Below are positions 29,523 to 38,584 of a DNA stretch of 64,000 bases, piece by piece. Source of the DNA: Pseudomonas sp. GD03919 (lineage in GTDB: Bacteria > Pseudomonadota > Gammaproteobacteria > Pseudomonadales > Pseudomonadaceae). Both the position numbers and the translations under genes were made by a program. The stretch covers positions 124,001 to 188,000 of the forward strand of contig NZ_CP104582.1 of NCBI RefSeq assembly GCF_029814935.1, written 5' to 3'. Below the pieces are notes generated by a model. It was given only the letters and a program-made list of their open reading frames with translations, was not told where the DNA came from and did not search any database. Within the stretch, counting starts at the first letter, position 1, and each line of letters starts with the position of its first letter.

Positions 29523-32105
29523 TTAAAAGGGCAGTTGCAGGTCGGGGGCGACCTTGAGCAGTTGCGCACGGAACACGTCCTGAATGCGCTCCAGCTCTTC
29601 CTGGGTATCGGCTTCGAAGCGCAGCACCAGCACCGGTGTGGTGTTGGAGGCGCGGATCAGGCCCCAGCCCTTGGGATAGTCGACGCGCACACCGTCGATG
29701 CTGGTGATGTTCGCCTCGCCCCACTGGCCTTCGCGCTGCAAGCGCTCGATCATGCCGAACTTGGTTTGCTCGGTGACCTTGATATTGATTTCCGGCGTGG
29801 AAATGTCGCTGGGGAAGGCGCTGAACACCTGCTCGGCGTTGCGTTTTTCCAGGCTGAGGATTTCCAGCAGGCGCGCGGCGCTGTAGATGCCGTCGTCGAA
29901 ACCGTACCAGCGCTCCTTGAAGAAGATGTGACCGCTCATCTCGCCAGCCAGCAGTGCGCCGGTTTCCTTCATTTTCTTCTTGATCAGCGAGTGGCCGGTC
30001 TTCCACATCACTGGGCGGCCGCCGTAGCCGCTGATCAGCGGGGTCAGGCGACGGGTGCATTTGACGTCGAAGATGATGTCGGCGCCGGGGTTGCGCGAGA
30101 CCACGTCCTTGGCGAACAGCATCAGCAGGCGGTCCGGGTAGACGATGGTGCCGGTGTTGGTCACCACGCCGACGCGGTCGCCGTCGCCGTCGAACGCCAG
30201 GCCCAGGTCGGCGTTTTCCGCTTTGACGCGGGCGATCAGGTCGACCAGGTTCTCCGGCTTGCCCGGGTCCGGGTGGTGGTTGGGGAAGGTGCCATCGACT
30301 TCGCAGAACAGCGGAATCACGCTGCAGCCCAGGGCTTCGATCAGCTGCGGGGCGATCACGCCGGCGGCGCCGTTGCCGCAGTCGACCACCACGCGCAGCG
30401 GCTTGGCCAGGGCGATGTCGTCACGGATGGTCTTGAAGTAGCGCTGCAGCACGTCAACCTGCTGCACGCTGCCGACGCCTGTGGCCAGGTCGTTGTTGTC
30501 CAGGCGGGTTTTCAGCGCGAGGATCTGCTCGTTGGCCAGGGTGTCGCCAGCGATGATGATCTTGAAACCGTTGTAATCCGGCGGGTTGTGGCTGCCGGTG
30601 AGCATGACCGCCGAGCGACCTTCCAGCACGTTGGCGGCGAAGTACACCACTGGGGTCGGCACCATGCCGATGTCGGTGACTTCGCAGCCGCAGTCGAGCA
30701 GGCCCTGCACCAGCTGTTGCAGCAGTTCTGGGCCGGACAGGCGGCCGTCACGGCCGACGATGACCTTGGGTTCGCCCTGAGCCAGGCTTTGCGAGCCGAT
30801 GGCACGGCCGATCCAGTAGGCGTATTCGGCGGTCAGGGTGTCACCGACCACGCCACGGATGTCGTAGGCGCGGAAGATATCGTCGGGAAGTTGCGGGGCG
30901 CTTTGGCTGTTGCTCATTGCGGGGCTTTGCTCCAGTCCCAGGAGATCCTGGTCTTCATCGAGAATGTCGATATCGAGGATATCGGTGTCCTGGAACAGCG
31001 GGGCGACCAGCTCGGCAGGCCTGGCGGCCGGCTGAGCGACGGGGGCCGCTGCTGTTCCTTTCAGGGGGGTATTGCTGCCTTCACTGCTGTGACGCGGCAG
31101 GCGAGCCAGGCTCTGAGCCAGGGCGTCGAGGGCCGGTACGCTGAGGCTGAAGGCTTTGACGCTCTTGCCTGCAGAGAGTTCTTTGAGCATTTGCCCGAGT
31201 TGGCGGGCATCGCTGTTGACCCGGCCCTGCAGCGCACCTTGCACCAGTATCAGGCCGATCAGTGCGCCGCCCAGGGCCAGCAGGGCGGCAAGGCCCAGCA
31301 TCAGCGGTGGTATGCCGCCCTGCGCCAGGCCTGGGCCTGGGGTGAAACTGAGAATCCATTGTGGGTTGCCGGTCGAGAAGGTCTGCGCGCTGCCTGCGCC
31401 TGCCTCGCCGCGCTGCAACAGTACCTGCGGTGCCGTATTGGCGAACTGCTGCAGCAATTGCACCTGGCCATATTCGGCCGGTAGTGGCGGCAGGGCGGCC
31501 AGCAGGCGTTGCAGATCGACGGCCAGCAACAGGGTGCCCTGCGCCGGCTGGCTGTCGCTGACGCGCAGGGTCACGGCGCTGTAGGCCAGCCAGCGCTGGC
31601 CGACGCGATAGGCTTCGACAGCGGGCTGCTGACCACTCTCGGCGCGGCGCAGCATGTCCAGCCCGGCGAAGTTCATCGGCGCGGCGCGGGTGGCGTTCTG
31701 CACGGCCTCGCCACGGCGATTGAGGTGGGCGTCGATCACCCCATCCCAATAGCCCAGGCGCCGTTCGGCCTCACTGATCTGCAGGCTGTCACCGCTTTGC
31801 AGTGCCTGTAGCAGTGCCGGGTTGCGTGCGGCTGCCAGGCTGTCGGCCTGCAGTTTTTTGAGCGCCTGTTGCACCGCTGCCGCCTGGCTGCTGCCGATAG
31901 CCTGGACCAGCTCGCTCTGGCGCGCCTGCTTGCTGCTGTCTTCGGCGAACCAGAGCAAGGCGCCACCTGCGCCCGTACCAATCAGTGCGGCAAGCAGGCC
32001 GGGCAGCAGCGGCCCAAGTGCGGGCTTGGCAGCGGCGCTCTTGCTGGCTGGCGCTGGGCTGGCAGGGGTGTCGGCTTCCTTGGCATTGCGCTTGAAGAGT
32101 TTCAC
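29523..32105 (-). CDS. algC: Phosphomannomutase/phosphoglucomutase AlgC, long membrane-anchored form
   Basis: Interconverts mannose- or glucose-1- and 6-phosphates for exopolysaccharide, LPS and rhamnolipid sugars. Called from GTG 32105 because GGAG lies seven bases upstream; this gives 860 residues. Residues 1-30 are basic, TM1 is about 31-54, a periplasmic helical region follows, TM2 is about 268-289, then a linker rich in A/P with an acidic patch. The classic cytosolic enzyme begins at residue 397 (ATG 30917, MSNSQSAPQLPDDIFRAYDI) and has the phosphoserine loop TGSHNPPDYNG with S505, metal loop DGDGDRVG and phosphate-binding RASNTTPVL. An internal start at 30917 could also make the short form. 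Confidence 0.93.
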   Translation of the reverse strand: MKLFKRNAKEADTPASPAPASKSAAAKPALGPLLPGLLAALIGTGAGGALLWFAEDSSKQARQSELVQAIGSSQAAAVQQALKKLQADSLAAARNPALLQALQSGDSLQISEAERRLGYWDGVIDAHLNRRGEAVQNATRAAPMNFAGLDMLRRAESGQQPAVEAYRVGQRWLAYSAVTLRVSDSQPAQGTLLLAVDLQRLLAALPPLPAEYGQVQLLQQFANTAPQVLLQRGEAGAGSAQTFSTGNPQWILSFTPGPGLAQGGIPPLMLGLAALLALGGALIGLILVQGALQGRVNSDARQLGQMLKELSAGKSVKAFSLSVPALDALAQSLARLPRHSSEGSNTPLKGTAAAPVAQPAARPAELVAPLFQDTDILDIDILDEDQDLLGLEQSPAMSNSQSAPQLPDDIFRAYDIRGVVGDTLTAEYAYWIGRAIGSQSLAQGEPKVIVGRDGRLSGPELLQQLVQGLLDCGCEVTDIGMVPTPVVYFAANVLEGRSAVMLTGSHNPPDYNGFKIIIAGDTLANEQILALKTRLDNNDLATGVGSVQQVDVLQRYFKTIRDDIALAKPLRVVVDCGNGAAGVIAPQLIEALGCSVIPLFCEVDGTFPNHHPDPGKPENLVDLIARVKAENADLGLAFDGDGDRVGVVTNTGTIVYPDRLLMLFAKDVVSRNPGADIIFDVKCTRRLTPLISGYGGRPVMWKTGHSLIKKKMKETGALLAGEMSGHIFFKERWYGFDDGIYSAARLLEILSLEKRNAEQVFSAFPSDISTPEINIKVTEQTKFGMIERLQREGQWGEANITSIDGVRVDYPKGWGLIRASNTTPVLVLRFEADTQEELERIQDVFRAQLLKVAPDLQLPF

Positions 32106-32142
32106 GCAGGTGCTCCTCGGCGGGTCGTCCTGTGGGAGAGAG

Positions 32143-32598
32143 TCAGTGGCTGCCGGAGTGGCCGAAGCCGCCGGTGCCGCGTTGGGTCTCGTCGAACTGC
32201 TCGACCAGTTCGAAATGCGCCTGCACCACCGGCACCAGCACCAGTTGCGCGATGCGCTCGCCAATGGCGATGGTGAAAGGTGTCTGGCCGCGGTTCCAGC
32301 ACGACACCATCAGTTCACCCTGGTAGTCCGAGTCGATCAGACCGACCAGGTTGCCGAGGACGATGCCGTGCTTGTGGCCCAGGCCCGAGCGCGGCAGGAT
32401 CATCGCGGCCAGGCCGGGGTCACCGATATAGATCGACAGGCCGGTGGGAATCAGCACGGTCTGCCCCGGCTCGAGGACGATCTCATCCTTGAGCATGGCA
32501 CGCAGGTCAAGGCCGGCGGAGCCTGGCGTGGCGTATTGCGGCAGGGGAAATTCCTGGCCGAGACGGGGGTCGAGGATCTTGGCTTGCAGAGCGTGCAT
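32143..32598 (-). CDS. dut: dUTP pyrophosphatase Dut
   Basis: Hydrolyses dUTP to dUMP, protecting DNA from uracil. 151 residues from ATG 32598. The five dUTPase motifs appear in order: [43 protein letters not shown] and the C-terminal [10 protein letters not shown] arm. It lies two bases downstream of coaBC and 37 bases upstream of algC, so the three are likely one operon. Confidence 0.98.
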   Translation of the reverse strand: MHALQAKILDPRLGQEFPLPQYATPGSAGLDLRAMLKDEIVLEPGQTVLIPTGLSIYIGDPGLAAMILPRSGLGHKHGIVLGNLVGLIDSDYQGELMVSCWNRGQTPFTIAIGERIAQLVLVPVVQAHFELVEQFDETQRGTGGFGHSGSH

Positions 32599-32600
32599 GG

Positions 32601-33809
32601 TCAGTTCTTGTTCAGTCGTTCTTTGATAAGGGTGATCAACTGGCGGGCAATCTTGCCCTTGCTGGTCTGGGCGAAGCTGATCTGCTGCAGCCCACGGTCG
32701 ATCACAGTGATGGCGTTCTCTTCACTATTGAAGCCGATGCTGGGGTTGGCCACATCATTGGCGACGATCAGGTCGAGATTCTTGTCGCGCAGCTTGCGCG
32801 AGGCGTATTCCAGCAGGTTCTCGGTTTCGGCGGCGAAGCCCACGCTGAACGGGCGATCCTCGCGGCCGGCGATGGTGGCGAGAATATCCGGGTTGCGCAC
32901 CATTTGCAGGAGCATGCCCTCACCGCTGCTGGGGTCTTTCTTCAATTTGTGCTGCGCGACCACTTCCGGGCGGTAGTCGGCCACCGCGGCGGCGGCGATC
33001 AGCACGTCGCAGGGCATGGCGGCTTCGCAGGCAGCGAGCATGTCGCGGGCGCTGACCACGTCGATACGGCTGACCCGATCCGGCGTCGGCAGGTGTACCG
33101 GGCCACTGACCAGGGTGACGCGCGCGCCGGCTTCGGCTGCGGCTTCGGCAAGGGCGAAGCCCATCTTGCCGGAGCTGTGGTTGGTGATGTAGCGCACCGG
33201 GTCGATGTTTTCCTGGGTCGGGCCGGCGGTGATCAGAACGTGCAGGCCCTCGAGCGCCTGACGCTGGAAGCAGTCGGCAGCCAGCTGGGCCAGATCATTG
33301 GCTTCGAGCATGCGCCCGAGACCGACATCGCCGCAGGCCTGGCTACCGGAAGCTGGGCCGAACAGGCGCATGCCGCGACTCTGCAGCAGTTCGAGGTTGG
33401 CCTGGGTGGCCGCGTCGCGCCACATGGCCTGGTTCATCGCCGGAGCCAGGGCAACCGGCGCATCGGTGGCCAGCACCAGGGTGGTCAGCAAGTCGTTGGC
33501 CACGCCCTGGGCCAGGCGCGCGATCAGGTCGGCTGTAGCGGGTGCGATAAGGATCAGATCGGCCCAGCGCGCCAGCTCGATATGGCCCATCGCCGCTTCG
33601 GCAGCAGGGTCGAGCAGGTCGAGATGAACCGGGTGGCCGGACAGGGCCTGCAGCGTCAGCGGGGTAATGAACTCGCGCCCGCCCTGGGTCATCACCACAC
33701 GCACTTCGGCGCCCTGATCCTTGAGTCGGCGAACCAGTTCGGCGCTCTTGTAGGCGGCAATACCGCCCCCCACGCCGACGATGATGCGTTTGCGATACAG
33801 CCGCTGCAT
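32601..33809 (-). CDS. coaBC: Bifunctional phosphopantothenoylcysteine synthetase/decarboxylase CoaBC
   Basis: Two steps of coenzyme A synthesis. 402 residues from ATG 33809; a longer in-frame upstream extension crosses the radC promoter area and has no homology. The flavin decarboxylase CoaC domain (about 1-180) has [16 protein letters not shown], the catalytic-His-bearing [12 protein letters not shown] area and PAMNQAMW. The CoaB ligase domain (about 185-400) has [25 protein letters not shown] (read as [11 protein letters not shown]) and [11 protein letters not shown]. Divergent from radC. Confidence 0.97.
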   Translation of the reverse strand: MQRLYRKRIIVGVGGGIAAYKSAELVRRLKDQGAEVRVVMTQGGREFITPLTLQALSGHPVHLDLLDPAAEAAMGHIELARWADLILIAPATADLIARLAQGVANDLLTTLVLATDAPVALAPAMNQAMWRDAATQANLELLQSRGMRLFGPASGSQACGDVGLGRMLEANDLAQLAADCFQRQALEGLHVLITAGPTQENIDPVRYITNHSSGKMGFALAEAAAEAGARVTLVSGPVHLPTPDRVSRIDVVSARDMLAACEAAMPCDVLIAAAAVADYRPEVVAQHKLKKDPSSGEGMLLQMVRNPDILATIAGREDRPFSVGFAAETENLLEYASRKLRDKNLDLIVANDVANPSIGFNSEENAITVIDRGLQQISFAQTSKGKIARQLITLIKERLNKN

Positions 33810-33949
33810 AGGCCTGCCTTGTCTGGACGGATGGATGTGCGCCACGCGACCAACGCCTCCCCAGGCCGGTCGCAGGCAAAAAGATGGGCTACCATAGCAC
33901 AGGGCCCGTAACGGAAGCAGCGGGCGACTGGCTCGATAAGGAGGCGGGA

Positions 33950-34624
33950 ATGAGCATTCGCGATTGGCCTGCGGCAGAGCGTCCGCGAGAGAAATTGCTG
34001 GAGCAGGGCGCAGCATCACTGACCGACGCCGAACTGTTGGCGATCTTTCTGCGTACCGGGGTGACCGGCAAGAGTGCGGTGGATCTGGCGCGCTATCTGC
34101 TGAGCGAATTCGGCAGCCTGAGGGCGCTGCTCGAAGCTGACCTGGCGGGTTTCAGTCAGCACCTCGGCCTGGGCCCGGCCAAGTACGCGCAACTGCAGGC
34201 GGTGCTGGAGATGTCGCGGCGCCATCTGGCCGAGCGCCTGCGTCGCGATTCAGCGCTAGAAAGCCCGCAGGCCGTACGCGATTACCTCAAGGCGCAGCTG
34301 CGTCACGAGCCGCATGAGGTGTTTGGCTGCCTGTTTCTCGATGCCAAGCACCGGGTGTTGGCGTTCGAGGTGCTGTTTCGCGGCAGCATCGACAGTGCCA
34401 GCGTGTATCCCCGACAGGTGGTCAAGCGTGCGCTGGCCAACAATGCCGCCGCCGTCATCCTTACCCATAACCACCCATCGGGCGTGTCGGAACCCAGCCA
34501 GGCCGACCGTGTGCTGACCCAGCGCCTCAAGGATGCCCTGGCGCTGGTCGAGGTGCGCGTGCTCGACCACTTCATCGTCGGCGATGGCGAGCCGCTGTCG
34601 ATGGCCGAGCAGGGCTGGATGTAG
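33950..34624 (+). CDS. radC: RadC-family JAB1/MPN-domain protein
   Basis: 224 residues from ATG 33950, with AAGGAGG-type sequence (TAAGGAGGCG) just upstream. The N-terminal helix-hairpin-helix part ([27 protein letters not shown]) is followed by the JAMM metal-binding domain with [14 protein letters not shown], the expected His/His/Ser/Asp set. Despite the name, a DNA-repair role is not established; JAMM proteins are often metalloproteases. Divergent from coaBC as in other Pseudomonas. Confidence 0.96.
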   Translation: MSIRDWPAAERPREKLLEQGAASLTDAELLAIFLRTGVTGKSAVDLARYLLSEFGSLRALLEADLAGFSQHLGLGPAKYAQLQAVLEMSRRHLAERLRRDSALESPQAVRDYLKAQLRHEPHEVFGCLFLDAKHRVLAFEVLFRGSIDSASVYPRQVVKRALANNAAAVILTHNHPSGVSEPSQADRVLTQRLKDALALVEVRVLDHFIVGDGEPLSMAEQGWM

Positions 34625-34636
34625 CTGATTCGAGTG

Positions 34637-34771
34637 TAGGGTGGGCTTCAGCCCACCACGACAATGGCTCAGGGAGCCATCTGCGCCGAGGCGAAATCCT
34701 GCCGGCCGAACAGGCTGACCTTGTAGCCCTCGACCTTGCTGCTGAGCGCGTAGGGTGGGCTTTAGCCCACC
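34637..34771. repeat. Tandem duplicated unit (about 114-bp period) with two hairpins
   Basis: GGTGGGCTTCAGCCCACC at 34640-34657 and GGTGGGCTTTAGCCCACC at 34754-34771 are two copies of the same 8-bp-stem hairpin. Each is followed on the plus strand by a copy of the 3' end of the peptide-binding gene, so the whole unit repeats every 114 bases. Each hairpin may act as a transcription end signal for a minus-strand gene. Confidence 0.8.
34669..34749 (-). pseudogene. 3' remnant of a deleted peptide-binding-protein paralogue
   Basis: On the minus strand this codes LSSKVEGYKVSLFGRQDFASAQMAP followed by TGA. The intact neighbour ends SSKVEGYKVSPFGRQNFASVQIAP and stop. Only the last 25 or so codons survive, in the correct frame with their own stop and downstream hairpin. 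It is the scar of a tandem paralogue removed by deletion. Confidence 0.8.
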
Positions 34772-34781
34772 ACGACGATGC

Positions 34782-36359
34782 TTAGGGTGCGATCTGCACC
34801 GAAGCGAAATTCTGCCGGCCGAATGGGCTGACCTTGTAGCCCTCGACCTTGCTGCTCAGCAGCGTGAAGGCGGTGGGGTGAGCCAGCGGCAGCCACAGCG
34901 CCTGCTGCTGGATGATCTGCTGCGCCTGCTGATAGAGGCGGCTGCGTTCGACCTGGTCGTTGCTGGTTTTGCCATCGGCAATCAATTTATCCAGCGTCTC
35001 GTCGCAATAACGCGCGAAGTTGAGGCCTGACTCGACCGACGCGCAGGCGAATTGCGGAGTGAGGAAGTTATCGGGGTCGCCGTTGTCGCCGGCCCAGCCC
35101 ATGAACAGCAGGTCATGCTCGCCGGCCTTGGCGCGGCGGATCAGCTCGCCCCACTCGATCACGCGAATCTCGGCGTCGATGCCCACCTTGGCCAGATCCG
35201 CCTGCAGCAGTTGCGCGCCGAGGCTCGGGTTGGGGTTGAGCAGGCTGCCGCTGGGGCGTGTCCAGATGGTGGTCTTGAAACCCTCCGCCAGGCCAGCCTC
35301 GGCCAGCAGGGCGCGGGCCTTGTCCGGATCATACGGATAACCGGGCAGATCGCTGGCATAGCTCCAGGTGTTCGGCGGGTAAGGGCCGCTGGCCGGTTCG
35401 GCGCTGCCCTCGAACACCGCCTTGACGTAGCTGGCCTTGTCGAACGCCAGGTTGATCGCCTGGCGCACCTGCGGCTTGTCCAGCGGCGCATGCTGACTGT
35501 TGATGCCGACGAAGGCAGTCATGAAGGCGGCGGTCTGCGCGCTTTTCAGCTTGGCGTCACCAGCGATGGCCTGCACGTCCTGTGGTTTTGGTGACAGGGC
35601 GATCTGGCATTCGCCACGGCGTAGCTTCTGCAGGCGCACGTTGCTGTCCGGGGTGATGGCAAAGATCACCCGCTCCACCCCCGGCTTGCCGGCGAAATAA
35701 TCCGGGTTGGCGCGGTAGCGCACTACGGCATCCTTCTGGAAACGCTCGAAGACGAACGGGCCGCTCCCGACAGGGGCGCTGTTGAGCCGCTGCGGGGTGC
35801 CGGCGGCCATCAGCTGGTCGGCGTACTCGGCGGAGTAAATCGAGGCGAAGCCCATGCTCAGGGTGGCGAGGAAGGTGGCATCGCGGCGGTTCAAGGTGAT
35901 GCGTACGTCATGTGTACCCGGTGCTTCGACCTTGGCGATCAGGCTCGGCCACTGCATCGACTGGGCGTGTGGGTAACCGCTGGCGGCGACCGCGTGCCAG
36001 GGGTGATTGGGGTCGAGCATGCGCTGGAAGCTGAACAGTACATCCTGGGCGTCGAGCTTGCGGCTGGGCGTGAAATCGGCGCTGTGATGGAATTGCACGT
36101 CATTGCGCAACTGGAAGTCGTAAACCAGGCCGTCGTCCGAGACCGACCAGTTGCGCGCCAGACTCGGCAGCAGCGTGCCCTGCTCGGCGTCGAACTCCAC
36201 CAGGCGGTTCATCAGCATGTCAGCCGAGGCATTGGTGGTGGTCAGCGAGTTGTACTGCACCACGTCGAAACCTTCCGGGCTGGCTTCGGTGCACACGCTG
36301 AGGGTGGCGGCCTGGGCCAGTATCGGGGTACACAGCAGAGCGGCAAGCAAAAGGCGCAT
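34782..36359 (-). CDS. Peptide/dipeptide ABC transporter substrate-binding protein (DppA type)
   Basis: Periplasmic SBP_bac_5 protein that delivers short peptides to an ABC permease. 525 residues from ATG 36359. The signal peptide is MRLLLAALLCTPILAQA. The family signatures are complete: SVCTEASPEGFDVVQYNS near the N-terminus, LARNWSVSDDGLVYDFQLR, and the C-terminal WLPLAHPTAFTLLSSKVEGYKVSPFG. No permease genes lie beside it, so it must use a system encoded elsewhere, as with the DppA2-A5 set of P. aeruginosa. The neighbouring remnant shows it once had a tandem paralogue. Confidence 0.9.
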   Translation of the reverse strand: MRLLLAALLCTPILAQAATLSVCTEASPEGFDVVQYNSLTTTNASADMLMNRLVEFDAEQGTLLPSLARNWSVSDDGLVYDFQLRNDVQFHHSADFTPSRKLDAQDVLFSFQRMLDPNHPWHAVAASGYPHAQSMQWPSLIAKVEAPGTHDVRITLNRRDATFLATLSMGFASIYSAEYADQLMAAGTPQRLNSAPVGSGPFVFERFQKDAVVRYRANPDYFAGKPGVERVIFAITPDSNVRLQKLRRGECQIALSPKPQDVQAIAGDAKLKSAQTAAFMTAFVGINSQHAPLDKPQVRQAINLAFDKASYVKAVFEGSAEPASGPYPPNTWSYASDLPGYPYDPDKARALLAEAGLAEGFKTTIWTRPSGSLLNPNPSLGAQLLQADLAKVGIDAEIRVIEWGELIRRAKAGEHDLLFMGWAGDNGDPDNFLTPQFACASVESGLNFARYCDETLDKLIADGKTSNDQVERSRLYQQAQQIIQQQALWLPLAHPTAFTLLSSKVEGYKVSPFGRQNFASVQIAP

Positions 36360-36704
36360 GATGAAGTCCTTATTCCTGGCGTTGACGGCAAGTGTGCAAC
36401 CCTAGTCGATTTGCCGGGCGCTGAATACCGGAGCGAGGCGACGAGCGGTCAAATCCTGATCAAACCCCGGAACCCTGGCTCCTGGCCAGCCTGGGGGCCG
36501 GGCTCGGTGTTTTATCCTGCGTTTTTCCTTGTTGCTCCATAGGGTTTCTGGTATAAAGTAGCGCTCTTTTCTAGGGGCCCGGTTCTTGCGCTATCCAGTG
36601 CGCCCGGTAAGACCCTCGAGAAACGCGGCGCCGAGCGCCAATGACATTGAGTTTAAGCGGCCAACCCATGCCGGGTTGGGCATGTGGTTTTAGAGGGCTG
36701 AGGC
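36360..36704. other. Divergent regulatory region between peptide-binding gene and rpmB
   Basis: 345 bases without a gene. It carries the rpmB promoter at 36529-36557 and a leader of about 140 bases before rpmB. The left 170 bases show no clear element apart from the minus-strand gene's upstream sequence. Confidence 0.7.
36529..36557 (+). promoter_or_regulatory. Sigma-70 promoter for rpmB-rpmG
   Basis: TTGTTG at 36529-36534 and TATAAA at 36552-36557 with an ideal 17-base spacer. It lies about 140 bases upstream of rpmB, leaving room for a structured ribosomal-protein leader. Confidence 0.65.
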
Positions 36705-36941
36705 ATGTCGAGAGTCTGTCAAGTTACCGGTAAGGGTCCGGTAACCGGGAACAACATTTCCCACGCAAACAACAAAACCCGTCGTCGTTTCCTGCCGAAC
36801 CTGCAGCATCATCGCTTCTGGGTCGAGTCCGAGAAGCGCTTCGTGCGTCTGCGCGTATCTGCCAAGGGCATGCGCGTCATCGACAAGCGTGGCATCGACG
36901 TAGTGCTGGCTGAGCTGCGCGCTCGCGGCGAAAAGGTTTAA
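36705..36941 (+). CDS. rpmB: 50S ribosomal protein L28
   Basis: 78 residues from ATG 36705. The start [20 protein letters not shown] and the basic segment [17 protein letters not shown] match L28. Ends 10 bases before rpmG, the conserved rpmB-rpmG pair. Confidence 0.99.
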   Translation: MSRVCQVTGKGPVTGNNISHANNKTRRRFLPNLQHHRFWVESEKRFVRLRVSAKGMRVIDKRGIDVVLAELRARGEKV

Positions 36942-36951
36942 GGAGAGAGTC

Positions 36952-37107
36952 ATGCGTGAACTGATCCGTTTGGTGTCCAGCGCCGGTACCGGCCACTTCT
37001 ACACCACCGACAAGAACAAGCGCACCACCCCAGACAAGATCGAAATCAAGAAATTCGATCCGGTCGTACGCAAGCACGTGATGTACAAGGAAGCCAAGAT
37101 CAAGTAA
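36952..37107 (+). CDS. rpmG: 50S ribosomal protein L33
   Basis: 51 residues from ATG 36952, preceded by AAGGAGAG. Translation [19 protein letters not shown] then [18 protein letters not shown] and a [11 protein letters not shown] end, matching cysteine-free (C-minus) L33. No zinc CxxC pair is present. Confidence 0.99.
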   Translation: MRELIRLVSSAGTGHFYTTDKNKRTTPDKIEIKKFDPVVRKHVMYKEAKIK

Positions 37108-37130
37108 TTGATCGGCGACCTGTCGAAGAA

Positions 37131-37156
37131 ACCCGCCCTCACCGGCGGGTTTTTTA
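37131..37156 (+). terminator. Rho-independent terminator of rpmB-rpmG
   Basis: ACCCGCC (37131-37137) pairs with GGCGGGT (37144-37150) around a six-base loop, followed by TTTTTT. Placed 24 bases after the rpmG stop. Confidence 0.9.
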
Positions 37157-37369
37157 TGCCTGTTGCGGTCACGGCCTGGCTGCAAGCAACTCGGCGCGAC
37201 CTTGGGTCGCGGCGTTTTTCATGCAACCCGACCATCCGTTACTTACTCCAGGCCGGGGGCGGGTTTAGACTGCGCCGTTGCCGTGGTACTGACTCATCCG
37301 TCAGCATTTGCTGGGTGCGGGCATATGGGGTTCGGGCCCCCGCCGTTCGTCATTTGCCCAGAGGCTCGC

Positions 37370-38584
37370 ATGACCGCTTCAGCTCATTGTGTGGAAGTTC
37401 TGATCGCTGAAGCGGATCCCTGGACGTCCAATCTGCTGCGGCAACTGGTGCTCGATGTGCGCGGTGATGCCCGCGTGCTGCAGGTCAGTGATGGCCAAAC
37501 GGCACTGGCACGCTGCAAGCGCCGACTGCCTGACCTGGTGATCGCCGATGGCGAGCTGCCGGGGCTCGATGGTTTGGAACTGTTGCGTCAGTTGCGCCGT
37601 CATCCACGTACGCCGGCGTTGCCGTTCGTGCTCATCAGCGGTCGTTTCGATGCCAGCAGCGTCCGTGCGGCGCGGCCTTTGGCGCCCAGTGCCTATCTGG
37701 CCAAACCGTTCAATGCCGAGAGCCTGCGCCAGCGCTTGCGTACCTTGTTGCCCGCGTCTGCGGGGGCCATGGCGGTGCCTCAGCCGTTGCTGGTCAGCGA
37801 GCTGCGCGATTTTCTCGATACGGTGCGTGAAGAGGGCCAGGGCGCGCCGCTGCTCAGCGATGTGCGCGATGCGGTTAGCCAGGCGCTGCAGTCGGGTGAG
37901 CAGGATCTGGGTGAGCTGCAAGCGGTATTCGGCAATGACCCGCAGATCACCGCGCTGTTGATCGCTGCGGCCAGCACCGCCGCCCAGCATCAGGGCGTAG
38001 CTTGCCAGACGCTGGCGCAGGCGCTGCATCGCCTGGGGGTGGCGCGTACGCTGAATCTGGTGCTGGGGCTGGCCCTGCAGCGCAACGCACAGTTACGCGA
38101 CCCGCGCCTGGCCGAACTGGCCGCGCATGCCTGGCAGCAGGCACGTCGCAGTGCCGATCTGGCGCGCTGGCTGGCGCTCGAACTGAGGCTCGATGCCGAG
38201 TTGTGCTACACCGCCGGCCTGCTCCACAACCTGGGCGAGTTGGCCCTGCTGCGCAGTCTGCAGGACTGGCTGGATACGGGGGGTGAGTTGAGCGACGAGC
38301 AGATCGAGCACGCCATGCAGCGCCGGTCGGCCAGCTTCGGCTCGGCCTTGCGTAGCCGCTGGCGTCTGCCATTCGGCCTGCGCGAATTGATCTCGGCGTT
38401 CTATGGCCTGGGCAGCGGTGTGTTCTCGCGCGAGGCGTTGTTGCTCAACCTCAGCGGCTTGCTGTTGGCGCTCGCGGCCAGCGAGCAGCCGGCGAGCCTG
38501 GCCGAGGCGCGCTGTGTACGCATGCTACGGCTTGATTTGCGGCTGCTTGAACGCCTGCCGGCGGAGCTTTATCGGTCTGCCTGA
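37370..38584 (+). CDS. Receiver-like + HDOD signalling protein
   Basis: 404 residues from ATG 37370. The N-terminal receiver-type domain (about 1-125) keeps the acidic start as EAD, a phospho-acceptor D in LVIADGELPGLDG and the lysine in YLAKPFN. An HDOD domain follows (about 195-390): ITALLIAAASTAAQ, VARTLNLVLGLALQR and LCYTAGLLHNLGELALL, again with HN rather than HD, suggesting non-catalytic signalling. The very C-terminus is leucine- and arginine-rich. The gene follows the rpmG terminator by about 200 bases, and its end overlaps by 16 bases the convergent EAL remnant. Partner unknown. Confidence 0.85.
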   Translation: MTASAHCVEVLIAEADPWTSNLLRQLVLDVRGDARVLQVSDGQTALARCKRRLPDLVIADGELPGLDGLELLRQLRRHPRTPALPFVLISGRFDASSVRAARPLAPSAYLAKPFNAESLRQRLRTLLPASAGAMAVPQPLLVSELRDFLDTVREEGQGAPLLSDVRDAVSQALQSGEQDLGELQAVFGNDPQITALLIAAASTAAQHQGVACQTLAQALHRLGVARTLNLVLGLALQRNAQLRDPRLAELAAHAWQQARRSADLARWLALELRLDAELCYTAGLLHNLGELALLRSLQDWLDTGGELSDEQIEHAMQRRSASFGSALRSRWRLPFGLRELISAFYGLGSGVFSREALLLNLSGLLLALAASEQPASLAEARCVRMLRLDLRLLERLPAELYRSA

